From contig JBMONO010000009.1 of assembly GCA_049323655.1 (NCBI GenBank), forward strand, positions 254,337 through 318,336: DNA of 64,000 bases, read 5' to 3'. The notes beneath the pieces are model-generated. The model saw only the letters and a list, made by a program, of their open reading frames with translations, was not told the DNA's origin and made no database searches. The stretch is from DB1 sp049323655 (lineage in GTDB: Bacteria > Desulfobacterota > Desulfobulbia > Desulfobulbales > SURF-16). The position numbers and the translations under genes were made by a program. Positions 35,376 to 42,469 of the stretch are shown here, piece after piece (within the stretch, counting starts at the first letter, position 1; every line of letters begins with the position of its first letter).

Positions 35376-36437
35376 TCAGGAAAAGAGATAGCCCTGCAGG
35401 AGATCAAAGCCCATCTGCCGGCAGACTGAAAGCTCCTTTTCACCTCGCACTCCCTCGGCCAGGGTGACGATCCCCTCGTCCCGGCAGAGCCGCACCAGGG
35501 TTTCCACCATGCGGCGATGAGCCGGCGGGGCGCTGTCGATATCGGCGATCAGGCCCATGTCAAACTTGAGATAATCGGGCGGCACCTCGACCAGCTCACG
35601 CAGCCTGGCCTGGCCGGCACCGAAGTCGTCATAGGCGAGACGGGCGCCACAGGCATAGAGCTGCTCCTTGATCCTCCTGATGGTCGGCAGATCGGTCACT
35701 GCCTCTTCATGGATCTCCAGGACGATTTTCATGCCGGCAAAAGTTGCGCACGCCTGGGTAAGAGTCGCCAGCAACCTCTCCGGATCATCGAGCTCGCGAG
35801 GATGGGTATTGACAAAAAAAGGGACATCCCGGCCCAGGGCTGAGGCTGCCGCCAGGCCCTGGAAGCGCAGCACCTCGCTCAATCTAGCCGCCAGTCCGCC
35901 GCTTTCGGCGATCCGGAAAAGATCTTTCGGCTTTTCCGGCAGCAGCGGATGCCGACCACGGCCCAGCACTTCATAACCGTATATCGCAAGCGACCGGCAA
36001 TCAACCACCGCCTCGAACTCGGCAGCGACCAGGTTGTGATCGAGTAATTCCTGCAACTCTCGCAGCCCCTCAGGCAACAGCCTGGAAAGAGTGGGAATAC
36101 CGAACAGGGTCGCCTCCCGCGTGTCATCACCGGTATCGTGCTCCGCCAGCAGACGAAACTCGACATTGGCGATGTGAATGATATCGCCGTGCTGCAGGGC
36201 CACCCGATCATCGATGCGGACACGGTTGACATAGGTGCCGTTCGCGCTGCCGAGATCGCGAAGCACCAACAGCTCGCCACTCCGGTCAAACTCGGCGTGT
36301 TGACGGGAAACGTCGGCGGAGTGCAGAGTCAGCGACAGTCCGGCCTGGCGGCCAACGGTAAAGGGAAAGCGATCCAGATAGATTCGCCGGAGATTCCCGC
36401 CTTCCGCCAGATAACTCTCAAGGAACCAGTTCGGCAT
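35376..36437 (-). CDS. FHA-EAL fusion protein
   Basis: This is a 353-residue cytoplasmic protein. An N-terminal FHA domain (about 27-97) keeps the phosphothreonine-binding residues: GR at 29-30, SRQH at 44-47, NG at 66-67. A C-terminal EAL domain (about 125-350) has the motifs GYEVLGRG, FFVNTH, LEIHEE, YDDFGAG, LKFDMGLI, AEGV and QGYLF. The key acidic residues, Lys and Asn appear present, so cyclic-di-GMP hydrolysis is possible, although the first motif is EVL, not EAL. The gene nearly abuts the PP2C stop, with the kinase gene downstream. It would let threonine phosphorylation recruit or control a c-di-GMP enzyme. Such a fusion is rare to my knowledge. Confidence 0.9.
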   Translation of the reverse strand: MPNWFLESYLAEGGNLRRIYLDRFPFTVGRQAGLSLTLHSADVSRQHAEFDRSGELLVLRDLGSANGTYVNRVRIDDRVALQHGDIIHIANVEFRLLAEHDTGDDTREATLFGIPTLSRLLPEGLRELQELLDHNLVAAEFEAVVDCRSLAIYGYEVLGRGRHPLLPEKPKDLFRIAESGGLAARLSEVLRFQGLAAASALGRDVPFFVNTHPRELDDPERLLATLTQACATFAGMKIVLEIHEEAVTDLPTIRRIKEQLYACGARLAYDDFGAGQARLRELVEVPPDYLKFDMGLIADIDSAPPAHRRMVETLVRLCRDEGIVTLAEGVRGEKELSVCRQMGFDLLQGYLFS

Positions 36438-36442
36438 TGCAA

Positions 36443-37243
36443 TCAACCGTTTTTGCGCGCCAGGATGACAATGACGCTGACATTATCCCGCGCCCCATTT
36501 TCCAGGACACGATCGACCAGCCGCCGACAAGCCTCGACCGGCGGCAGGGACGTCATCACCGCATGGATCTCCTCCAGGGCGAGCTCCTTGTAAAGACCGT
36601 CGCTACAGAGAAGAAAGAGGTCGCCATCCTCAAGATCGAACAGCTCCATCTCGATAAAAAGTTCCGGGGCCGCTCCCACCGCTCGGGTAATGACATTGGC
36701 GCGGGGATGAGTCTCCGCCTCGGCGGGCGTGATATAGCCCAGGGTGACGAGATCCTCCACATGGCTGTGATCCCGCGTCATCTGCTCGCATCGGCCTTGC
36801 CGCCAGCGGTAGAGGCGACTGTCACCGGCCCACATGACAACTACGTGCCGCCCATGGGCAACCATGGCCACCACCGTGGAGCCGGCCACCATTGACCGGT
36901 CGACCCCGAGCTGGAACAGTCGGGTGTTGGCGGCCAGCAACGCATCCTCAACATGATCGACCAGGTCGCTGAAACGGGGGGTGGAGAGAACATCGCTCAA
37001 AAAGGAGACAACCGTGCTGCTGGCCAGATCACCGGCATCATGACCACCCATGCCGTCCGCCACGGCCCAGAGTCGCTTTTCCGGGCAGTTCAGCAGGGCG
37101 TCCTCATTGATCCGTCGGACATTGCCGACATCGGTCAGGGCGCAACTGAGCCAGGAAAAATGGCGGCCGGTCGCCTCCCGGACCTCGGGTTCACCGCCGA
37201 CCCTCCCCAGAGGAAGAGATTGGGTACTGTCCGGATCGTCCAT
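36443..37243 (-). CDS. PP2C-family Ser/Thr phosphatase, PppA-like
   Basis: This is a 266-residue phosphatase. The ATG at 37243 is taken because GGAG precedes it and the upstream extension is in another gene's coding region. Metal-binding and catalytic motifs of PP2C are intact: TDVGNVRRINEDAL, VADGMGGHDAGDLAS, SDGLYKEL and ARDNVSVIV. In type VI threonine-phosphorylation pathways PppA reverses PpkA action on the FHA protein. All three activities are encoded here in a row, phosphatase first. The stop nearly overlaps the start of the FHA-EAL gene. Confidence 0.92.
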   Translation of the reverse strand: MDDPDSTQSLPLGRVGGEPEVREATGRHFSWLSCALTDVGNVRRINEDALLNCPEKRLWAVADGMGGHDAGDLASSTVVSFLSDVLSTPRFSDLVDHVEDALLAANTRLFQLGVDRSMVAGSTVVAMVAHGRHVVVMWAGDSRLYRWRQGRCEQMTRDHSHVEDLVTLGYITPAEAETHPRANVITRAVGAAPELFIEMELFDLEDGDLFLLCSDGLYKELALEEIHAVMTSLPPVEACRRLVDRVLENGARDNVSVIVILARKNG

Positions 37244-37268
37244 TTTTTTCTCCAGTTGCAACCGTGTT

Positions 37269-37865
37269 TCAGCGAGCAGGCTCATCCACTTTCTTGCGCA
37301 GAAACTGATCGCCACCCGCCAGTGGGGCCAGCATGACATCAAGCCGCGCCGCACTGCGCCGCGCCGCCTCGTCACTGTCATAGCGGCCGACCAGCAGCCA
37401 GACACCGGCATCGGCGGCCGAGCGGACCGCCTTCAGGCCAAGCTCCCTGTTTTCCGCGAGCAGGGCAAGGATCTCCTCTTCGGTGGCGCGCAGGCAGAAC
37501 TGCACGAGAAACTGCTCGTCGTTATCCGGGGGAAGCCACATCTTTGCGCAGAGAAGGTCAAGGGTCGGATTTCTTTCCTCCTCCGCCAGAGAGCGGATGT
37601 CGTCCCGGCCCGGCATCCACCAGGCTACCGCAATCAGGGCAAGGGCCGCGACAAAGCCGAACAGCCAGAAAAAAAGTCGCCGAACGGAAGATTTCCCCCT
37701 GCCCGACCTGCCGGGTGGCGGTGGGGGTACTGAAGCCGCGGGGGTTTGCTGCTCGGCACCGGCAATGGCGTCGAGCAGCTCGCGCCTGCTCTGCAGATAG
37801 TGTTTCCGGTCGATCTCACCCGCCGCGTATTGGCGTGAAAGGGCGCGCAAATGATCATTTTTCAT
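37269..37865 (-). CDS. Single-pass membrane protein of unknown function
   Basis: This is a 198-residue protein. The cytoplasmic N-terminus has a short helical segment (ALSRQYAAGEIDRKHYLQSR) reminiscent of oligomerising SHOCT-like motifs. A Pro-rich stretch precedes one transmembrane helix (about 64-83, LFFWLFGFVAALALIAVAWW). The outer part of about 115 residues has a degenerate SPOR-like look (AGVWLLVGRYDSDEAARRSA) but I cannot confirm it. It is the first gene of the phosphorylation set, 25 bases before the phosphatase start. It may be a sensor or scaffold for the kinase. Function unknown. Confidence 0.75.
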   Translation of the reverse strand: MKNDHLRALSRQYAAGEIDRKHYLQSRRELLDAIAGAEQQTPAASVPPPPPGRSGRGKSSVRRLFFWLFGFVAALALIAVAWWMPGRDDIRSLAEEERNPTLDLLCAKMWLPPDNDEQFLVQFCLRATEEEILALLAENRELGLKAVRSAADAGVWLLVGRYDSDEAARRSAARLDVMLAPLAGGDQFLRKKVDEPAR

Positions 37866-38055
37866 GGGCTTGGGGCGTCTTCCTCATACAGCGACAAGAG
37901 ATACGCAAACATCCTTGGCCGCCCAGGGTGCGGCACGTTTCACCGGCACAGCAGCGGCAGTCACGCCGCCATCCCCAATCATAGTAGCAGATTCCACGCC
38001 ACATATGCCAGAAAAGAACCACGCGTTTTCCTTTCCGTACCGTTTTTCTCCGCCA

Positions 38056-38100
38056 AAACGACACGACCCCGGTCCAGCAACGGACCGAGGTCGTGTTTTC
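38056..38100 (-). terminator. Terminator after the five-heme cytochrome gene
   Basis: Stem arms at 38061-38075 and 38081-38095 (ACACGACC with GGTCGTGT outermost, one mismatch) enclose a short loop. T-rich sequence follows in both directions (GTTTTC rightward, CGTTTTGG leftward). Confidence 0.75.
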
Positions 38101-38126
38101 TTGCGCTGTTACCGAGCGACTGCTCG

Positions 38127-39593
38127 TTAATTCTGCACCGGCGCCAAGGAAACCGTTGTTACCACCATATCAACCACCGGCAAGGCCGGCACCTCTTTCA
38201 GGCCGTAGGTCTCTTCAAGATTGATATCCGCGGGTACCGCGGCGAGCAGAGCCTCAGCGATCGCCTGTTCCGCCTGCCGATACCGGAGTTTGACCTCCAC
38301 GGCAAGCGGCCCTTTGGCCTGGGGCGCGGTGACGCCATAATAAACATCCTTGTAGCCCTTGGGCGGAATGGTGTCATGCCGGGAAAAGGCGACAACCTTC
38401 CAGGGATCGATCTGCAGGTGAAGATTCTTGCCCATGCCGTCGGAGTTGAACAATCGAACCTCCTCCGGCAGGGTGCCGTCCGGCTTGACAGTGCCGGTGG
38501 TCATGATCACTTTGCCGACCTGATCCTTCACCGTCAACTCGAGCCAGACCTGGCGGATGTTGGTCAGCGAGGTGGGCAGATTGTGGCCGGCGCGCCGGTT
38601 ATGAACCCGCACCTTTATTTCCGCCAGGGCCTTGTCACGATAGATCGGCGTTACTTCCAGTTCCGCCGCCGCCTTCAGCCGGTTAACCGCCATGTCGAAC
38701 TTACTGCGGGCATTGGCCTCCAGCGCCGTATCGCCGGCCTTTTTGGCGGCCTCCGCCGCCAGATGGTAAAGCAGGAAATTGGCTCCGTTGAAGTAATGGC
38801 GAAATTCACCCCGCTGCGGTTCGGTAAAGGTATCGGCGGACCTGATAAAGGTCTGAAAATCGACCATATGGCAATCCTGGCAGCCGATATTTTTGACGGA
38901 ATAAGGACTGTCCTTCCACTCTCGATAGGTCGACTCAAGCGGGGTGTGATTTTCAAAATGGTGGACCTGGTGGCAATTGGCGCACAGTTCGGTTTGCTTA
39001 TGCAGAGAGTTTTCGACGCACTCATGGAAACCCTCGCCGCATCCATCGGTGGCGGCATAGGGGCCATACTTGGTCAGCACCGGACCATCAGCGCCATCCC
39101 GACCGGGCGACATGACAAACGAGCCGTTTTCCGGCTGGTGATAGGGGGTCAGCCAACCGTTGTGACTCTTGATGGAATGGCAGACATCACAGGAGACGCC
39201 GTTCAGGGCGATGGAACTCAAACCCTTCAGGCCCGGCCCCTTTACCTCGCCGGTCACCACCCCCATGGGGGAGTGACAGCCCTCGCACTGGCGGGAGATC
39301 TCATGTCCGACCTCTTTTACCGCCTTGTTCAGCTCACCCTGATAGACCGGGTCCTTGAAGGCCAAGGCGTGAACCGAGGCGGTCCACTCCTCAAACTGCT
39401 GGGGATGACACTCGGCGCACGTTGCCGGCGGTGTGAACGGCGCCGATGATTTTTCCCAGTTGACCAGCGACGGATCATAGGGAAAGAGGTTTTTGTCCAC
39501 CGGATCCATCGCCAGGCCGATGGCGCTGCCAGCCAGGGAAAAAGAAAAACCGGTTGTCAGGGCTGCCATCCACTTTCGCTGTGTTTTTTTCAT
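38127..39593 (-). CDS. Periplasmic five-heme cytochrome c
   Basis: This is a 488-residue protein. The ATG at 39593 follows GGAGGAATTG. A signal peptide (about 1-28, WMAALTTGFSFSLAGSAIGL) leads to a mature protein with five CxxCH motifs: CAECH, CEGCH, CDVCH, CANCH and CQDCH. All lie in the N-terminal 60 percent. The C-terminal part is a helical segment followed by a beta-rich domain (KALAEIKVRVHNRRAGHNLP, ELTVKDQVGKVI). The layout resembles cytochrome c554/hydroxylamine-oxidoreductase-related multiheme proteins, but not a specific known enzyme. No membrane partner gene is adjacent on the same strand. The small membrane protein operon diverges from it. An electron-transfer or nitrogen/sulfur oxyanion role is possible but unproven. 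Confidence 0.87.
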   Translation of the reverse strand: MKKTQRKWMAALTTGFSFSLAGSAIGLAMDPVDKNLFPYDPSLVNWEKSSAPFTPPATCAECHPQQFEEWTASVHALAFKDPVYQGELNKAVKEVGHEISRQCEGCHSPMGVVTGEVKGPGLKGLSSIALNGVSCDVCHSIKSHNGWLTPYHQPENGSFVMSPGRDGADGPVLTKYGPYAATDGCGEGFHECVENSLHKQTELCANCHQVHHFENHTPLESTYREWKDSPYSVKNIGCQDCHMVDFQTFIRSADTFTEPQRGEFRHYFNGANFLLYHLAAEAAKKAGDTALEANARSKFDMAVNRLKAAAELEVTPIYRDKALAEIKVRVHNRRAGHNLPTSLTNIRQVWLELTVKDQVGKVIMTTGTVKPDGTLPEEVRLFNSDGMGKNLHLQIDPWKVVAFSRHDTIPPKGYKDVYYGVTAPQAKGPLAVEVKLRYRQAEQAIAEALLAAVPADINLEETYGLKEVPALPVVDMVVTTVSLAPVQN

Positions 39594-39925
39594 CAATTCC
39601 TCCATTTGAATTCTTTATTCAGCGATTCTACCCCCACTGCCACTTTATGGTAACAATTATTGTTTTTCAAATTTTACCTGCCTGCTCCCGGAAAGGAAAT
39701 ATTTATTTTTAGCTTTTTCCTCAACCACGACTGCATGTTTTCCTGGCAACATTCTGATCGGAAAAGAAATAAATTTTTTCATCGCGATCGTTTTGCCAGC
39801 TGGAAGCGACAATTTGCCGCAGGGCTGTGAGGGGCATCCTTTTTTTCGCTGCCGCATCACTCACGTCGCGAACCAACACCCTTTATCACTCACCACATTT
39901 CTGTTGCACGACCCTGCCACACCAT

Positions 39926-39939
39926 GTGTTGCGCAACAC
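39926..39939. promoter_or_regulatory. Palindromic upstream activator site, operon 1
   Basis: GTGTTGCGCAACAC is a perfect 14-base palindrome 112 bases before the -24 element. The position fits an enhancer for a sigma-54 activator. The same half site recurs upstream of operon 2 (41170-41232). Confidence 0.6.
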
Positions 39940-40051
39940 CCCATGCCACATCGCCGCCAACCTTCCCCCAGCCCCACCGCCACGCCCCATGACTTTTTTT
40001 ACACTTTATAATCAAATAGATACCAGAGAGCGGCACTGTTGCACGCCCCAT

Positions 40052-40066
40052 TGGCACGGCTGATGC
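40052..40066 (+). promoter_or_regulatory. Sigma-54-type promoter, operon 1
   Basis: TGGCAC, five bases, ATGC: the -24 box is perfect and the -12 GC is in register, with A for T in the first -12 position. It ends 54 bases before the first gene. Confidence 0.65.
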
Positions 40067-40120
40067 TCTTGCAACAGTTCAAAGAGAATAGACAACGAAT
40101 CCACGATCAGGAGGGACGCC

Positions 40121-40324
40121 ATGAAGACAACAAACACCGCAACATCCGTAACAACCGCTCAGGAATCAGCAGCCAACAGCGCCGCTCAGGTCGGCATCGG
40201 CATTATCGGACTGCTCAGTGCCATGATCGGCACGTGGGGTCTTGCCTGTCTGCTCGGCGGCTTGGCCCAGTATGGCGTCATCGGCATGATCAAGGGCTGG
40301 ATTTCCGCAGTATTCGGCGGATAA
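40121..40324 (+). CDS. Tiny membrane protein, family A (first copy)
   Basis: This is a 67-residue protein of a family I do not recognise. The N-terminal 20 residues are Thr/Ala-rich and polar. One hydrophobic segment (about 24-48, VGIGIIGLLSAMIGTWGLAC) and a conserved end (GVIGMIKGWISAVFGG) follow. A second weak hydrophobic stretch overlaps the end. A CAGGAGGG site lies before the ATG. It shares the C-terminal pattern QYGV-GxI-GWISAV with the products at 40376 and 41398. No cysteine-heme motif is present. Co-expression behind a sigma-54-like promoter suggests a regulated, abundant small membrane subunit or stress peptide. Function unknown. Confidence 0.75.
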   Translation: MKTTNTATSVTTAQESAANSAAQVGIGIIGLLSAMIGTWGLACLLGGLAQYGVIGMIKGWISAVFGG

Positions 40325-40375
40325 CAAAACAACACGATTACGCCCGACAGGGATTCTACCAACAGGAGGCACACC

Positions 40376-40585
40376 ATGAAAGCAACCAGCACGACAGCAA
40401 CCGCATCCGTGGACATCACCCAACAGGCCGTGGATCAACAGGCAGCCCAGGTAGGCATCGGCGTCATCGCCCTTTTCACCGGAATGAGCGGCATCTGGGG
40501 CGCCGCCTGTCTGCTCAGTGCCCTGTCTCAATATGGGGTGACCGGTCTTATTAAAGGATGGATATCCGCAGTGTTGGGCGGTTAA
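40376..40585 (+). CDS. Tiny membrane protein, family A (second copy)
   Basis: This is a 69-residue paralogue of the preceding gene product. The polar head (ATSTTATASVDITQQAVDQQ) differs; the membrane segment (QVGIGVIALFTGMSGIWGAA) and the tail (QYGVTGLIKGWISAVLGG) are conserved. An AACAGGAGG site lies eight bases before the ATG. It lies 51 bases after the first copy and should be on the same transcript. Function unknown. Confidence 0.75.
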   Translation: MKATSTTATASVDITQQAVDQQAAQVGIGVIALFTGMSGIWGAACLLSALSQYGVTGLIKGWISAVLGG

Positions 40586-40729
40586 CCGGACAGCATCGCC
40601 GGGAATGCCGGTTTCAAAGACGCACAGGGCTGCAAACCCGTTGACAATGTGCCGGCTTTGAAACCAGCATGGCCGGTAAGGCTTCTCTGCTTTCAAATGA
40701 AATACTTACTTATATAACGGAGGCAAACC

Positions 40730-41041
40730 ATGAAAAACGTACAATCGACAGAAAAAGCTACAGGTGTATTTTTCGGTTTGATGGCAGCAATGGGCGGTAT
40801 TATCGGCATCTGGGCGTTCGCGACCATGATGACCGGTCTCGCCTCGGTCAACTGGCAACCCACCGAGATGATCCGTCAGTTTCTTGTCGCCACCGGCAAT
40901 CTCGGCGAGTATGAAACCCTGGTTGATTTCTACACCCACATCAAGGGGGTCGAATATCTTATCGCTGTTGCCTTCTTTGTCGCCTTCCCGGCCTACTACA
41001 AATACCTGAGCCCGAAAGAGGCGACGGTTTCGGCAAAATAA
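40730..41041 (+). CDS. Small membrane protein, family B (first copy)
   Basis: This is a 103-residue protein with two predicted membrane helices (about 12-38, GVFFGLMAAMGGIIGIWAFA; and about 76-94, YLIAVAFFVAFPAYYKYL). A polar loop lies between them (NWQPTEMIRQFLVATGNLGE). It is almost identical from residue 11 on to the 41670-41978 product, while the first ten residues differ. ACGGAGG precedes the ATG. A hairpin terminator closes the operon at 41070-41101. I know no function; the composition suggests a small subunit of a membrane complex. Confidence 0.8.
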   Translation: MKNVQSTEKATGVFFGLMAAMGGIIGIWAFATMMTGLASVNWQPTEMIRQFLVATGNLGEYETLVDFYTHIKGVEYLIAVAFFVAFPAYYKYLSPKEATVSAK

Positions 41042-41069
41042 TCACTCAACGACAAGGACGGTTTCATGG

Positions 41070-41101
41070 CGGCGCGGGGATTTCTCCCGCGCCGTTTTTT
41101 T
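41070..41101 (+). terminator. Terminator of small membrane protein operon 1
   Basis: GGCGCGGG (41071-41078) pairs with CCCGCGCC (41086-41093), followed by seven T. The 28 or so bases before it are identical to those before the terminator at 42008-42041. Confidence 0.9.
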
Positions 41102-41169
41102 CTCCTCGCCAGTCGGTTTCTTTCCTTCCCTGCCCCCCGTAACCGCCGCCAGCACTGATCGCTTTCCTC

Positions 41170-41232
41170 GCAACACCTCTGTAGCAGAGCTCCGCGACAG
41201 AGGTGTTGCACGACGCCTTGCGCAACACCTCT
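41170..41232. promoter_or_regulatory. Upstream activator region, operon 2
   Basis: Three copies of an 11-base half site alternate in orientation: GCAACACCTCT (41170-41180), AGAGGTGTTGC (41199-41209), GCAACACCTCT (41222-41232). The inner TGTTGC/GCAACA matches the palindrome upstream of operon 1. The region lies about 100-160 bases before the promoter. Confidence 0.6.
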
Positions 41233-41329
41233 CCAGCCTGCTTCGCTGGGTTCAAAAGCAGGGTGGCAAAAAATAAAGTATTGTTATTTCAAATAGATAA
41301 AAAGAAAACTATACTGTAGCATTTCCGCT

Positions 41330-41344
41330 TGGCACAACAGCTGC
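41330..41344 (+). promoter_or_regulatory. Sigma-54-type promoter, operon 2
   Basis: TGGCAC, five bases, CTGC: the -24 box is perfect and the -12 GC is in register. It lies 53 bases before the start at 41398, almost the same distance as in operon 1. Confidence 0.68.
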
Positions 41345-41397
41345 TCTTAGCATTATTCAAAGAGTTGATGATCACTGCAGCCAACAGGAGGAAGGCC

Positions 41398-41601
41398 ATG
41401 AAAGCAACGACAAAGACGGCAACAACCACGACACAGACCCAGGAATCGGCAGCCAGCGGCGCAGCACAGGTTGGCGTTGGCATTATTGCCTTGTTGAGCG
41501 CCCTGATCGGCATATGGGCAACGGCATGCCTGATCGGCGGACTTTCCCAGTACGGCGTCATCGGCATGATCAGGGGATGGATCAGCGCGGTCTTCGGGTA
41601 A
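41398..41601 (+). CDS. Tiny membrane protein, family A (third copy)
   Basis: This is a 67-residue protein. The ATG at 41398 is taken because CAGGAGGAAGG stands just before it; an upstream in-frame start would add an unconserved stretch. The polar head (KATTKTATTTTQTQESAASG), membrane segment (QVGVGIIALLSALIGIWATA) and tail (YGVIGMIRGWISAVFG) match the other two copies. It starts the second operon, and a family B gene follows as in operon 1. Function unknown. Confidence 0.75.
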   Translation: MKATTKTATTTTQTQESAASGAAQVGVGIIALLSALIGIWATACLIGGLSQYGVIGMIRGWISAVFG

Positions 41602-41669
41602 AGAAATCGGCAATCATGATGATTTAACCATATTCACCAACAAACATTTTCTGACAAAGGAGAACGACC

Positions 41670-41978
41670 ATGGCAGCCAACACATCAAACAAGGGAACAG
41701 GTGTTTTTTTCGGCATTATGGCGGCAATCGGCGGCATCATCGGCATCTGGGCATTCGCGACCATGATGACCGGCCTCGCCTCGGTTAACTGGCAACCCAC
41801 CGAGATGATTCGCCAGTTTCTTGTCGCCACCGGCAATCTCGGCGAGTATGAAACCCTGGTTGATTTCTACACCCACATCAAGGGCGTCGAATACCTTATC
41901 GCCGTTGCCTTCTTTGTCGCCTTTCCGGTCTACTACAAATATCTGAGCCCGAAAGAGGCGACGGCCTCGGCAAAGTAA
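41670..41978 (+). CDS. Small membrane protein, family B (second copy)
   Basis: This is a 102-residue near-duplicate of the 40730-41041 product, including at DNA level across most of the gene and into the 3' flank. Differences cluster in the first ten residues (MAANTSNK) and a few hydrophobic positions. ACAAAGGAG precedes the ATG. The strong DNA identity suggests recent duplication or gene conversion. The pairing of A and B genes in both operons implies that the two proteins work together. Confidence 0.8.
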   Translation: MAANTSNKGTGVFFGIMAAIGGIIGIWAFATMMTGLASVNWQPTEMIRQFLVATGNLGEYETLVDFYTHIKGVEYLIAVAFFVAFPVYYKYLSPKEATASAK

Positions 41979-42007
41979 TCACTCAACGACAAGGACGGTT
42001 TCATGGC

Positions 42008-42041
42008 GGCGCGGGGAATCACCCTGCGCCGTTTTGTTTTT
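42008..42041 (+). terminator. Terminator of small membrane protein operon 2
   Basis: GGCGCGGGG pairs with CCCTGCGCC (one G-T wobble), followed by GTTTTGTTTTT. Homologous to the terminator at 41070-41101. Confidence 0.85.
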
Positions 42042-42084
42042 CATGCCCGCCGTCGTTTCATGTTACCGGTCCATTTCCGCCCTT

Positions 42085-42303
42085 TCAGCACTGATGTTTT
42101 ATGAGAAAATCCTCGACCATCTCCTCCATGACGTCAAGCTGAGTCCGACCGCTTTCATGGATAAGAATCCAGGTGCAGCGCTGAAAGGCGCGATAAAGGT
42201 CCGGACGCACCTTGATGAGGATTGAAATCAGTTCTCGGTCAGGACGAAGATGGTCTTCTCCGTCAGCCCCCTGGACAAGCTGATCGCGTTTCTGTTTTTT
42301 CAT
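42085..42303 (-). CDS. Small conserved-looking protein, unknown function
   Basis: This is a 72-residue protein. The ATG at 42303 has GGAG seven bases upstream; an ATG at 42315 would add four residues. The first 25 residues are basic and polar. The rest reads as an alpha-helical domain (ELISILIKVRPDLYRAFQRC, WILIHESGRTQLDVMEEMVE, DFLIKHQC) with two cysteines, one at the very end. The helix pattern could be a DNA- or protein-binding fold such as ribbon-helix-helix, but no beta strand motif is clear. It stands alone between the small membrane protein genes and the EamA gene. Confidence 0.65.
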   Translation of the reverse strand: MKKQKRDQLVQGADGEDHLRPDRELISILIKVRPDLYRAFQRCTWILIHESGRTQLDVMEEMVEDFLIKHQC

Positions 42304-42469
42304 TTCTTTCTCCATGTCAGGGCCATCGCCGCCATGACTTTTTCTGAGCTGATCCAATCTGCAAGCATACACCAATCGACATGATTACACCATTTGGCGA
42401 ATGATGCGTAACACCAGAAAACAAACAGAAGAGGACGCAACGGCCTGCAACACCGGCCTGTCGTCGCGG

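Larger units (their letters stand above)
39594..40120. other. Divergent regulatory region, cytochrome gene and small membrane protein operon 1
   Basis: No gene is seen in these 527 bases. The right half carries the upstream palindrome (39926-39939), additional TGTTGC half sites (39902-39907, 40038-40043) and the sigma-54-like promoter (40052-40066). The left half is AT-rich and should contain the cytochrome promoter. Confidence 0.65.
41102..41397. other. Regulatory region of small membrane protein operon 2
   Basis: No gene is seen in this region between the terminator of operon 1 and the start at 41398. The region holds the inverted repeats of 41170-41232 and the sigma-54-like promoter of 41330-41344. 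An AT-rich patch (about 41270-41320) that could bend DNA lies between them. Confidence 0.6.

Noticed and set aside
33565..35391. Plus-strand open frame of about 600 codons opposite the Ser/Thr kinase gene
   Set aside because: Composition is His/Arg/Gly-rich as expected of an antisense shadow, and the kinase motifs on the other strand are decisive.
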